From NCBI GenBank assembly GCA_964401455.1, contig CAYNYI010000093.1:1-10782 (forward strand): a stretch of DNA of 10,782 nucleotides, given 5' to 3'. A program made the translations under genes and the position numbers. Positions 1 to 7,065 of this stretch are shown here, piece after piece. The first letter of the stretch is position 1; the number at the start of each line of letters is the position of its first letter. Under the pieces are notes generated by a model that worked only from the letters and a program-made list of their open reading frames with translations, did not search any database and was not told where the DNA came from. This DNA is from CAYNYI01 sp964401455 (GTDB lineage Bacteria; Fibrobacterota; OXYB2-FULL-49-7; CAYNYI01).

Positions 1-1246
1 GCCAGACTTCCGAGTAACCCTTATTTCCCCAGCTGGAAAAGGAAGGCGTTACAATCTGATTATTTGGAAATAAAGACAAATATTCTTCGGGAGTCGTAAG
101 TTTTACCACATCCTGGTCACATGAAAGTTTTCTGAACAGGAAGTTTATAAACTCGGGCCCCTCATACCACCAGTGGCCGAAAAGCTCCGCATCATAGGGC
201 GACACTATTAAAGGGGGCCGATCCATAAGCCCTGAAAGGTATTCAACCTGTTTCTGGCGGTTAAAAAGGAAATTCCCGGCATGAGATGCTGCGGTCTCTC
301 GAGCCGTGAAATGATTATAAGGTCTTTTGTTTTTTTCTCCTTTACCGGTTATACTGTAATATTTTATTCCGGTATTTATTCGTATTCCACTTTCGTGTAT
401 GTATGGCTTTATATAATCAAAATCCAAGTCAAACCCTATGTCCCTGTAAAATTCCCTGTAATTGTAATCTCCTGGATAACCCTCTTCAGAACTCCACACC
501 GATTTGGATGATTCGATGTCCCTTCCGAAAGCCGCTACTCCGCTTCTGCAGTAAACCGGCGCGAATACGCCGTAGCGCGGCCTGGGCTTACCGTAAAGAA
601 TCCCGTGTGAATCGGTAAAAAAAGCCCTGATTCCGCTTTCGGCGAGGTGCTCATCGGCACCCGGGTAATAACCGCACTCTCCAAGCCAAATGCCTGCCGG
701 GGAGCGCCCGAAATGTTTTCTGTAATTTGAAGCGGCTATTCTGACCTGGGCCCGAACAGCTTTCTGATTAACCTGCATATTAGGGAAAAAACCGTGGGTT
801 GCTCCGCATGTAATAATCTGAAGCTTCCCCTGCTCCTGAAACTTCCTGAAGGCAGACAAAAGATTTCTGTTATATTTTTCTTCAAATACATAAAGGCAGT
901 TTTTAAACTTCTCCAGATACATATGAGCCGTACGGTTGTATTCAGGCTCCCATTTTGTTCTTTCAACTTCTTTATAAGCAAGCTCTATAAGTTTCCTCAT
1001 ATGCTTTATATATCTTTCTTGCAGCAGACTGTCGGTGAGCATTTCGCAAAGCGGAGGAGTCAGGGACATGGTTATTCTGAAATCAATCCCGTCATTTAAC
1101 AGAGAATCATAGACATTTATAAGCGGTATGTAGGTCTCTGTAATCGCTTCATAAAGCCAGTCTTCTTCAAGAAAATCATCATACTCCGGATGACGCACAA
1201 AAGGCAGATGCGCATGAAGAACCATTGCCAGAAAACCTTTTGTCAT
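1..1246 (-). CDS. GH57 1,4-alpha-glucan branching enzyme, 3' end cut by the window
   Basis: This enzyme probably makes alpha-1,6 branches in glycogen-like alpha-glucan in the cytoplasm. About 415 residues are visible; family members usually run somewhat over 500, so the C-terminal helical domain is missing here. The GH57 signature HAHLPFVRHPEY lies at residues 11-22. The likely nucleophile is Glu190 in WLGECGY, and the likely acid/base is Asp352 in SPYDAELFGHWWYEG; both match the known catalytic pair of the TK1436/Thermus-type branching enzymes. The frame is open throughout the window. The ATG at 1246 was chosen because AAAGGTGAG lies just upstream and the family starts only a few residues before the HAH motif. 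An in-frame ATG at 1261 would add five residues but has a weaker ribosome-binding site. It lies 45 bp downstream of the DUF4912 gene and is probably cotranscribed with it. Family assignment is firm; branching rather than other GH57 activity is inferred from motif similarity. Confidence 0.9.
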   Translation of the reverse strand, partial: MTKGFLAMVLHAHLPFVRHPEYDDFLEEDWLYEAITETYIPLINVYDSLLNDGIDFRITMSLTPPLCEMLTDSLLQERYIKHMRKLIELAYKEVERTKWEPEYNRTAHMYLEKFKNCLYVFEEKYNRNLLSAFRKFQEQGKLQIITCGATHGFFPNMQVNQKAVRAQVRIAASNYRKHFGRSPAGIWLGECGYYPGADEHLAESGIRAFFTDSHGILYGKPRPRYGVFAPVYCRSGVAAFGRDIESSKSVWSSEEGYPGDYNYREFYRDIGFDLDFDYIKPYIHESGIRINTGIKYYSITGKGEKNKRPYNHFTARETAASHAGNFLFNRQKQVEYLSGLMDRPPLIVSPYDAELFGHWWYEGPEFINFLFRKLSCDQDVVKLTTPEEYLSLFPNNQIVTPSFSSWGNKGYSEVW

Positions 1247-1291
1247 AAACTCACCTTTCATTTTCTCTTTTAATTAAAATTTTAGCGGCAA

Positions 1292-2599
1292 TCAACCGTA
1301 AACAGTCTTTTTCTCCACAACAGGAGTTATTTTTCTTGTAAATTTCGCGTCAGACGAGACAGCTTCTACCGGCATTTCCCGGAAAGAATCGGGAAGAGCG
1401 AAGCGGAAAGAAAAAGTCCCGTCTTCTCTTAACTTAACCGGCCTTCCCTCAAAAGTCAAAGAGGCGTCCGGTTTTGTCGCGCCGTAAACTATTAGCTCCG
1501 TTCCTACTTTAAGAAAGAAATCAGCGCTGTCCCCTCCGCCCTGCTGAGATCCGCTGGAGAGCGAACCGCTGTATAAACTGCCGCTGGAGAGATTTAATTC
1601 ACGGCCGGGAACGGCCCCTATGAATTCAGACCCCTGCCTTCTCGAGCCTGGAGATTCTCCACCTCCGGACATACGGAGTATTTCTCCGTAATTAACAGTC
1701 ATCCATTCTTCAGCGTCCTCACCGGCATCTTCGCTGAATGTCGCCCTAGGAAGTTCTATCCGATTGGACCTGAGAAGCTTTATAAACATTCCGTTGTCGG
1801 TAAGAAACCCGAGTTCCGCTATATACGAACAATCATGGGAAGGCATTTTCAAATACCAGGAACCCGCGAAAGGGGCTACCTCTATGTCAAAAAATGAATT
1901 CGCATTGTTACCATTGAAATCAACACCGTTAATATCATAAATACGAAGGACCCTGCGCGCATTGTCGAGTTTATCCGCGCCTACAGAATTCTTGACTGTC
2001 TCCATGAGTCCTTCCGTTACCTCCCAATAAACAAAAGCCCATTCCGGGTCACGCGGAAGCAGAACCATTCTGTCTACTCCGTAATTAGACGGAATTGATA
2101 TTTCCGGCTCAGGAAAAATCATCTTCTCCTGTTCACGGATCTTTTCAGCTTCTGCGGCAGGCATCTCATATTTTTTTAAAACGGTATCAAATTCCGAGGG
2201 AGCTTCAACGACCGATCTCTTGACTGCTTTTTTCTTTACGCTCTTTTTGGGGGCGCTTTCTTTAGCCGGGGTTTTCTTGACGGCTTTTTTCTTTACTGTC
2301 TTTTTCGGAGCGCTCTTTTTAGCCGGAGTTTTCTTGACGGCTTTTTTCTTTACGCTCTTTTTGGGGGCGCTTTCTTTAGCCGGGGTTTTCTTGACGGCTT
2401 TTTTCTTTACTGTCTTTTTCGGAGCGCTTTTTTCAGCCGGAGTTTTCTTGACGGCTTTTTTCTTTACTGTCTTTTTCGGGGCGCTTTTTTCAGCCGAAGT
2501 TTTTTTGACAGCTTTTTTCTTTACGCTCTTTTTGGGAGCGCTTTCTTTAGCCGGAGCTTTCTTTACGGCTTTTTTCTTTTCAGTCTTTTTGGCGGACAT
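1292..2599 (-). CDS. DUF4912 protein with N-terminal lysine-rich 19-residue repeats
   Basis: The 435-residue protein has three parts. Residues 8-121 are six tandem copies of a 19-residue unit (type KKKAVKKTPAKESAPKKSV), with a partial seventh copy to residue 128. This part is highly basic, rich in Lys/Ala/Pro, probably disordered, and resembles histone H1-type tails. Residues about 172-290 match DUF4912, with the hallmark DRMVLLPRDPEWAFVYWEV at 176-194. After a Gly/Ser-rich linker, a C-terminal segment contains ELIVYGATKPDASLTFEGR and DGTFSFRFALPD, which commonly ends DUF4912 proteins. There is no signal peptide, so it should be cytoplasmic. The start is supported by AAGGAGG at 2607-2613. The biochemical function of DUF4912 is not known to me. 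The adjacent GH57 branching enzyme suggests a role in alpha-glucan metabolism or storage. The tail could bind DNA, RNA or another polyanion; that is inference. Confidence 0.88.
   Translation of the reverse strand: MSAKKTEKKKAVKKAPAKESAPKKSVKKKAVKKTSAEKSAPKKTVKKKAVKKTPAEKSAPKKTVKKKAVKKTPAKESAPKKSVKKKAVKKTPAKKSAPKKTVKKKAVKKTPAKESAPKKSVKKKAVKRSVVEAPSEFDTVLKKYEMPAAEAEKIREQEKMIFPEPEISIPSNYGVDRMVLLPRDPEWAFVYWEVTEGLMETVKNSVGADKLDNARRVLRIYDINGVDFNGNNANSFFDIEVAPFAGSWYLKMPSHDCSYIAELGFLTDNGMFIKLLRSNRIELPRATFSEDAGEDAEEWMTVNYGEILRMSGGGESPGSRRQGSEFIGAVPGRELNLSSGSLYSGSLSSGSQQGGGDSADFFLKVGTELIVYGATKPDASLTFEGRPVKLREDGTFSFRFALPDSFREMPVEAVSSDAKFTRKITPVVEKKTVYG
2216..2578 (-). repeat. 57-bp in-frame tandem repeat, six full copies plus a partial seventh
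   Basis: Six full 57-bp units occupy 2237-2578, each encoding 19 residues, and a 21-bp partial copy follows to 2216. Two unit types can be told apart: A reads APKKSV with codons for AKES, and B reads APKKTV with AEKS or AKKS. On the plus strand the order is A, B, A, B, B, A. The A units at 2237-2293 and 2351-2407 are identical over all 57 bases. The B units at 2294-2350 and 2408-2464 differ at only two bases. This points to a recent duplication of a 114-bp A-B dimer. Confidence 0.95.
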
Positions 2600-2620
2600 T
2601 GAGCTTCCTCCTTATATAAC

Positions 2621-2649
2621 GATACCCTGCTTTTAATCAATTCGGTATC
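2621..2649. promoter_or_regulatory. Inverted repeat at the predicted DUF4912 transcription start
   Basis: GATACC (2621-2626) and GGTATC (2644-2649) form a perfect 6-bp inverted repeat with a 17-nt spacer. One arm lies directly beside the -10 element and covers the predicted start site; the other lies in the leader. It could be an operator or a weak leader hairpin. Six-base arms are short enough to arise by chance. Confidence 0.25.
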
Positions 2650-2650
2650 T

Positions 2651-2679
2651 ATAATACAATTTTCCAATTAATAATTCAA
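2651..2679 (-). promoter_or_regulatory. Sigma70-type promoter for the DUF4912-GH57 operon
   Basis: On the minus strand TTGAAT (2679-2674) is followed after exactly 17 bp by TATTAT (2656-2651). This is a good -35/-10 pair. The predicted start of transcription is near 2644, giving a leader of about 45 nt that contains the AAGGAGG ribosome-binding site. It is a consensus match by eye. Confidence 0.6.
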
Positions 2680-2749
2680 TGAAAAATGAAAGGAGGAAAA
2701 TAAATATTGATAGAACTAAATTGATTCAGAAAAACTTATTAGGATACGG

Positions 2750-4018
2750 CTATCTCATGAGACGTCTTTTTTTACCCCATACCCCGAAACTGTTTATTTC
2801 AACAATAAATCTAAAACAATTCTCAAGGTAGTCGGTTCCCGCGGCTCTGCGTCTACTGAATTCAAAACATAAGTCGGCGGTACCAAACCTTCCTTTTGTA
2901 TCAAGACCAATGCCGGCAGAGACTCCGTTCTCCACAATGTCCCTGTATCCCCAGCTATGCCTGAAAAAACCAGCCCTGTAGGGCATTCGAAGTAAATAGT
3001 GAGAGTTCCTTTTAACTGAAGGTACATATTCCGCACCTCCGCCTATTCGCAGACCGTTGCCTGAATAGCCGGCCATCTTTTCCAGAAAATCAATCCTCAC
3101 TGTGGCACCGGCCGTGAACTTTCCTCCGATCGGCAGTGACTGCATCGATAAATAAAGACGGTCGGCGAGACCTGTTCCTCCGAAATTTTTTCTTGTTTCT
3201 TCAGAGATTTCTGAAGCATAAAACCCGACATCGCGGTAAACTGTATCAGCAGGCTCCCCTGAGGGGTCATACGATATATCCTCAAGCATTGATGTTGAAT
3301 ATGCGTACACGCTTCCCGCGGCTGTACCCGCCTCATAACCTTTGTAAAAACTTATTCCCAAATTTAAAGGAGCCATCTGCGACCGGTATATAACTCCGGC
3401 CCCCCACGAAGTAGTTTTAAGGTTTACAATCAGCGAATCATACTGACCGTAAGAACCGCCGAGACCTTTTTCATGGAGAACACGCTCATATTTAGTAAAA
3501 ATATTCCGCGCCGTTATTCCGAGATCAAGCCTGTTAAAAAAAGACCGGGCATAAGAAGCGAACAGAGAGAAGGTATTACCCGAAGCAAATGTTTCATCCA
3601 CATTACCGGCTTTGTCAGCAAAAAAATAATCAATATTCTCAATTTCCCGGATTCCAAACCCGATAGAACCGTATTCTCTGAGTGAAAAAGCAGAAGAAAT
3701 GTCTGAGAACCTGTGACTGAAAATCAGATTGGAGCTGTTTCCATCGGTAGCGTCCACTGCTTCCGAATTATATTTCAATCCGAAGGAACCGTACTTAAAG
3801 TTCGCGAGAGAAGCGGGATTGGTCTTAGATAAACGCGTCGAGTCGGACGAAGCTTCGGCACCCCCGCCCATAGCTCTGGACCTTGCATTCAGAAATACTC
3901 CCGGCTGACTGTAAACATTATCACGCGAAACCGGGAACAGGCTGTAGGAATAAACCGCGTTAGACAAAGCACCTGTAAGCAGTGCCAATTTGATCAATGA
4001 TGCATTAATGAACTTCAT
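2750..4018 (-). CDS. Outer-membrane beta-barrel protein of the FadL/PorV-like type
   Basis: The 422-residue protein starts with a signal peptide: a basic N-terminus, a hydrophobic stretch at about residues 8-18, and a likely cleavage after Ala21 (SNA/VYS). The mature N-terminus carries RSRAMGGGAEASSDS followed by NPASLANF. This is a variant of the glycine-rich and NPA(G/S)LA pattern typical of FadL, PorV and UPF0164 barrels. The remainder shows alternating, aromatic-rich strands with many Gly turns (for example YGSIGFGI, LDLGITARN, SAGIGL) and ends in a strand followed by a basic tail. It probably sits in the outer membrane as a transporter or as an accessory to secretion. Its ATG overlaps the TGA of the upstream lipoprotein gene (ATGA, 4015-4018), so the two are translationally coupled and may work together. 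The substrate cannot be told from the sequence. Confidence 0.75.
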   Translation of the reverse strand: MKFINASLIKLALLTGALSNAVYSYSLFPVSRDNVYSQPGVFLNARSRAMGGGAEASSDSTRLSKTNPASLANFKYGSFGLKYNSEAVDATDGNSSNLIFSHRFSDISSAFSLREYGSIGFGIREIENIDYFFADKAGNVDETFASGNTFSLFASYARSFFNRLDLGITARNIFTKYERVLHEKGLGGSYGQYDSLIVNLKTTSWGAGVIYRSQMAPLNLGISFYKGYEAGTAAGSVYAYSTSMLEDISYDPSGEPADTVYRDVGFYASEISEETRKNFGGTGLADRLYLSMQSLPIGGKFTAGATVRIDFLEKMAGYSGNGLRIGGGAEYVPSVKRNSHYLLRMPYRAGFFRHSWGYRDIVENGVSAGIGLDTKGRFGTADLCFEFSRRRAAGTDYLENCFRFIVEINSFGVWGKKRRLMR

Positions 4019-5442
4019 ATATTACTTCTGTATTTTATTTCAATATTAATTTTTACCGAATCGGAAAGCATAATCAAAGACGGAGCGGATTGCACACTCG
4101 GAAAATCCGGCATGAGGATCCGGAATTTCTCGGAGCTGTCATTGATTCTTCTTTTTATAAATAAAGAAAAATCGGAAATAACAATAGAATCCGCAGAAGG
4201 GGCGGCCCTGGCGGTAAAATCGTCATAGTATGAACTTTGGGTATTATAAGGGCTTGTAAGTATTGTAACATCATTCATAAAAACAGAGCTGTCTGAGATC
4301 TCGCTGCCGATATCATGTTTTAACACAATCTCACTCAAACTGTCAAGATACATACCGCCCGCATTTATATAAAAGACAGCAGATGCCTTACTTATAAAAA
4401 GGCTGTCGGCATCCGGAATTCCATCCGAAAAAAGAGAATTGAACGCAGAGTCGGAAAAAGCCCCCTCGAATATATATTTGCTTACAGGAAGACCGAGAAA
4501 GGGATATTCATCTTCTTCCATGCGGCTGAAAAGCGAATCCTCGTAGGCATCCTGCCGCAGGGTGTCGATAATACTGCTGAAGACCCGGGAAGAAGATGAG
4601 GAAGCGGTAAGAGGGTTGTTCCTCATTAAAAACTCCCAGCCGCCAGCAAATTTAAGAGAGCTGAATGACGCCGTGTCTTTAATGACCTCATAAACTAATG
4701 TTCCTGTTCCCGCGGAATCAACAAGAACCATGGAAGAATCTATCCTTGAACCGCTTACTTCCATCCGCATAGCGGTAACAGACATCATGAAATCGCACCT
4801 GGAAGAATCGGGTTGTGCCCTGAAAAGCAGCCTGCACTCGTCCTTGCCTGAGCGGGCGTGAATGCTGTCTATTTTTGCGGTGGCCGCGGAATCAAGCCTG
4901 AAGACAGGAAGAGCCGCTGAATCAACAGTATAAAAGCCCTGAGGCCCGAAGGCCGAAGTCGCCCTCGGAATATCGAGCGAACATAAATCAGAAAAAGAAC
5001 CTTCAGAGGGATCATACACTGAGAGAGTAACAAAATTGGATGACGCGGAGGCTGTATCGTCATAGGAACGTCCCCGTTGCAGAATGACCTTAACAGAGTC
5101 AGCCCTCTCATCTAGATTGTCCTCCGCCGGTCTGTATTGAAATGAGAAATAAAGAGTCGAAACAAAATCTTTACTTACTCCGAGATACTGCGAATAATTA
5201 AGTAAACGCCGCTGCCTTGTGAAATATGATGTGTTCAGTATGGTTTCTGAATCCGAAGATAAAGAAAGGGTCCGTTGCGTTGCGAAAGTTTTGTTGAAAT
5301 CGTACCCGGCGACTTCAGAGACATATTCGTCTCCCGAGTCCACAACGGGATCAAAAACTCCGGAGCAACCGGTTAAAAGAACTATCCCGAGACCAAGGAC
5401 AGTTATGATATTGGGAAGAATTTTACATAATGCTGTCTTCAT
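4015..5442 (-). CDS. Putative surface lipoprotein, function unknown
   Basis: The 475-residue protein has a lipoprotein signal peptide: a hydrophobic stretch at about residues 12-23 and lipobox LTGC with Cys26 as the lipidation site. Ser27 follows the Cys, so the inner-membrane retention Asp at +2 is absent and outer-membrane placement is likely. The mature part is rich in Ser and Asp, has no further membrane segment, and looks like an extracytoplasmic beta-rich protein. I do not recognise a domain. The start is forced: an in-frame TAA lies three codons upstream and no other start codon lies before the lipobox. AAGGAG (5445-5450) is only 2 nt from the ATG, an unusually tight spacing. The gene shares an ATGA overlap with the beta-barrel gene downstream, suggesting a lipoprotein-barrel pair at the cell surface. 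Confidence 0.7.
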   Translation of the reverse strand: MKTALCKILPNIITVLGLGIVLLTGCSGVFDPVVDSGDEYVSEVAGYDFNKTFATQRTLSLSSDSETILNTSYFTRQRRLLNYSQYLGVSKDFVSTLYFSFQYRPAEDNLDERADSVKVILQRGRSYDDTASASSNFVTLSVYDPSEGSFSDLCSLDIPRATSAFGPQGFYTVDSAALPVFRLDSAATAKIDSIHARSGKDECRLLFRAQPDSSRCDFMMSVTAMRMEVSGSRIDSSMVLVDSAGTGTLVYEVIKDTASFSSLKFAGGWEFLMRNNPLTASSSSSRVFSSIIDTLRQDAYEDSLFSRMEEDEYPFLGLPVSKYIFEGAFSDSAFNSLFSDGIPDADSLFISKASAVFYINAGGMYLDSLSEIVLKHDIGSEISDSSVFMNDVTILTSPYNTQSSYYDDFTARAAPSADSIVISDFSLFIKRRINDSSEKFRILMPDFPSVQSAPSLIMLSDSVKINIEIKYRSNI

Positions 5443-5459
5443 TGCTCCTTAAGATACCA

Positions 5460-5468
5460 ATATTATCA
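5460..5468 (-). promoter_or_regulatory. Possible extended -10 promoter element for the lipoprotein operon
   Basis: On the minus strand TGA plus TAATAT (5468-5460) fits an extended -10 element (TGn followed by the hexamer). No good -35 hexamer is present at the usual distance; CTCTGT is found there. The predicted leader would be only about 11 nt, just enough to include the AAGGAG site. This is weak evidence. Confidence 0.25.
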
Positions 5469-5487
5469 TCAAAAAAGCAAGAACAGA

Positions 5488-5508
5488 GACTTAAATCCCT
5501 GTTAAGTC
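5488..5508. promoter_or_regulatory. Perfect inverted repeat in the divergent intergenic region
   Basis: GACTTAA (5488-5494), spacer ATCCCTG, and TTAAGTC (5502-5508) form a 7-bp perfect inverted repeat. It lies between the divergent lipoprotein and diguanylate cyclase genes, about 20 bp upstream of the proposed extended -10 of the lipoprotein operon. It is suitable as a dimeric regulator site. No known operator consensus was recognised. Confidence 0.4.
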
Positions 5509-5527
5509 GGCAAATAAAATAGCACAA

Positions 5528-5576
5528 CCGGGGGGAGAAAATAGTTATATTTTGTAAATGGAACTACACCCCCCGG
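5528..5576. promoter_or_regulatory. Nested inverted repeats upstream of the diguanylate cyclase
   Basis: CCGGGGGG (5528-5535) and CCCCCCGG (5569-5576) are perfect 8-bp complementary arms 33 bp apart. Inside them AAAATA (5538-5543) and TATTTT (5548-5553) form a second inverted repeat around GTTA. The centre includes TATATT (5546-5551), which resembles a -10 element, although no good -35 element precedes it. The region could be an operator flanking a promoter or, if transcribed, a GC-clamped leader hairpin ending 11 bp before the AGGAG site. It has no U-tract, so a simple terminator is unlikely. Confidence 0.4.
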
Positions 5577-5601
5577 GCACAGCTTTCAGGAGAGAAATAC
5601 C

Positions 5602-7065
5602 TTGAACAGACAGAAAATCCTTCTGGTAGAAGACGAAATCGGCATAGCCGAAATGTTCAGGGGTTTTTTAGAGGACGCGTATGATGTATCGGTATTCACG
5701 AATCCTTCTGAAGCGCTTTCTGAACTTTCGGGCACAGGTAAAACATACGACATAATAATTACAGACCTGAAGATGCCGGGAGTATCCGGCATGGAGATCC
5801 TCGACAAGGCAAAGCAAGCCGACCGCTACACCGAAGTAATAATTATTACCGGATACGGCACTCTTGAATCAGCGTCAGAGGCGGTAAACAGAGGGGCAAT
5901 GTCTTACCTCCTCAAGCCTGTTTCGGTTCCCGATTTTCTGACCCAGGTAGAGAAAGCCTCATCCAGGCGGGAGTTCAACCGCAAATCTGCGGAGCTTATC
6001 GAGAGTATTCCCGAAGAGAATACAGGGCTTAGAGAACACGCGGTGATATTCAGAAACCTTCATGATTTTTCTACCGAACTAACAAAGACCCTGGAATACG
6101 AGGAACTTGTAAAACTTGTCCTGCGTGAATTCTGCACAAGGACAGGAACTGATACCGCTTATCTTATTACAGACCACGGTCTGGAACTGAAACTATATCT
6201 CTACGGGGTCTCTTCTGAAGCCGGCGAGGAAACCTTATATAATGCCGCCGACAAGGCATCAGGTATTTGGAACCGTTACAATGAAGACGCCGCCGCGGAT
6301 CCTCTGACAATTTCCAGAATCGTGCTTTCCCCTTCCTCGGGCGGCTGTCCTTCTCCTGTTTTCGAAACAACGATTTCTGTGCCGCTTATAGTTATAGGAA
6401 GAATACTCGGGATCATTTTTTTCTCCTTGCCGGAGGAAAAAGCTCCCGGCGAAACGGTTATGATGTATCTGAGCTTAATATCGAACCATGTTTCGGCGAT
6501 TCTCGACAATGCATACATTCATCTTAAAACAAAAAGACTGGCCGACACCGACGGCCTGACAAACATACACAACCACAGGGCATTTCAGGAAATTCTGTCA
6601 AAAGAAATCAACCGGCATAATCATACAAAAAGCAAACTCGCTCTCGTCATTGCCGACATTGACGATTTTAAAAAGGTTAACGACACCTACGGACATCTGA
6701 CCGGCGACAGCGTACTGAGGTCCGTAAGCAGTATAATGAAAGATTCTATACGGTCTATGGATACACTGGCCAGATACGGAGGAGAAGAATTCGGGATCAT
6801 CGTTCCGGAAACAGAACCAGAAGGCGTAAAACTTGTCGCGGAAAGAATCCGCTCAAGGATAGAATCTTTTCCATTCACTTCCGAAGACGGAATTCAGATA
6901 AAAATAACCATGACAATGGGAGTGGCTTTTTCACACGGCAGCAGAGAAGTACAGAAAGCGGAAATGATAGAAAAAGCCGACAAAGCGCTCTACAAAGGTA
7001 AAAATGAAGGTAAAAACCGGGTTGTTTTCTCACCCGGAGAAAACATGGAGTCCCAAACAGAATGA
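5602..7065 (+). CDS. Response regulator-GAF-GGDEF diguanylate cyclase
   Basis: This 487-residue cytoplasmic signalling enzyme should make cyclic di-GMP from two GTP. The receiver domain (about 4-125) has acidic residues Glu10/Asp11, phosphoacceptor Asp55 in TDLKMPG, Thr83 and Lys105 in LLKP, so it looks phosphorylatable. A GAF-like domain covers about 145-310. The GGDEF domain (314-480) starts with DTDGLTNIHNH. It carries an intact GGEEF active-site motif (393-397) and RSMD at 384-387, five residues before it, which is the product-inhibition I-site. Translation starts at TTG (5602), with AGGAG at 5588-5592 as ribosome-binding site; the start sits directly before the conserved first receiver strand KILLVEDE. 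It is the first gene of a four-gene overlapping operon. The cognate histidine kinase is not in the window, and the GAF ligand is unknown. Confidence 0.93.
   Translation: MNRQKILLVEDEIGIAEMFRGFLEDAYDVSVFTNPSEALSELSGTGKTYDIIITDLKMPGVSGMEILDKAKQADRYTEVIIITGYGTLESASEAVNRGAMSYLLKPVSVPDFLTQVEKASSRREFNRKSAELIESIPEENTGLREHAVIFRNLHDFSTELTKTLEYEELVKLVLREFCTRTGTDTAYLITDHGLELKLYLYGVSSEAGEETLYNAADKASGIWNRYNEDAAADPLTISRIVLSPSSGGCPSPVFETTISVPLIVIGRILGIIFFSLPEEKAPGETVMMYLSLISNHVSAILDNAYIHLKTKRLADTDGLTNIHNHRAFQEILSKEINRHNHTKSKLALVIADIDDFKKVNDTYGHLTGDSVLRSVSSIMKDSIRSMDTLARYGGEEFGIIVPETEPEGVKLVAERIRSRIESFPFTSEDGIQIKITMTMGVAFSHGSREVQKAEMIEKADKALYKGKNEGKNRVVFSPGENMESQTE

Noticed and set aside
794..1099. Plus-strand open frame of 101 codons inside the GH57 gene
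   Set aside because: It is antisense to a continuous GH57 reading frame with conserved residues on both sides, and shows no family resemblance.
1247..1291. AT-rich gap between the DUF4912 and GH57 genes as a promoter or terminator
   Set aside because: It contains AAAATTTTAATTAAAA-like sequence but no spaced -35/-10 pair and no GC stem. It fits a plain intra-operon gap.
2220..2636. Plus-strand open frame of 138 codons coding for repeated hydrophobic segments (TAFFFTLFLGALSLAG type)
   Set aside because: It is the exact antisense of the lysine-rich 57-bp repeats of the DUF4912 gene. The hydrophobic repeats result from reading Lys codons backwards. It has no ribosome-binding site of its own.
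2686..2712. Plus-strand AAAGGAGGAAAA followed by a possible tiny reading frame
   Set aside because: The AGGAGG looks like a strong ribosome-binding site, but the frames after it are only about five codons long and no plus-strand gene follows. Chance purine-rich sequence next to the minus-strand promoter is the simpler reading.
2700..2749. Possible terminator after the beta-barrel gene (minus strand)
   Set aside because: A short T run (AAGTTTTTC) is present after the stop codon, but no GC-rich stem precedes it.
5546..5551. TATATT as a confident -10 element of the diguanylate cyclase operon
   Set aside because: The sequence 17-18 bp upstream (CACAAC or GCACAA) is a poor -35 element, so it is mentioned only within the nested palindrome and not called as a promoter.
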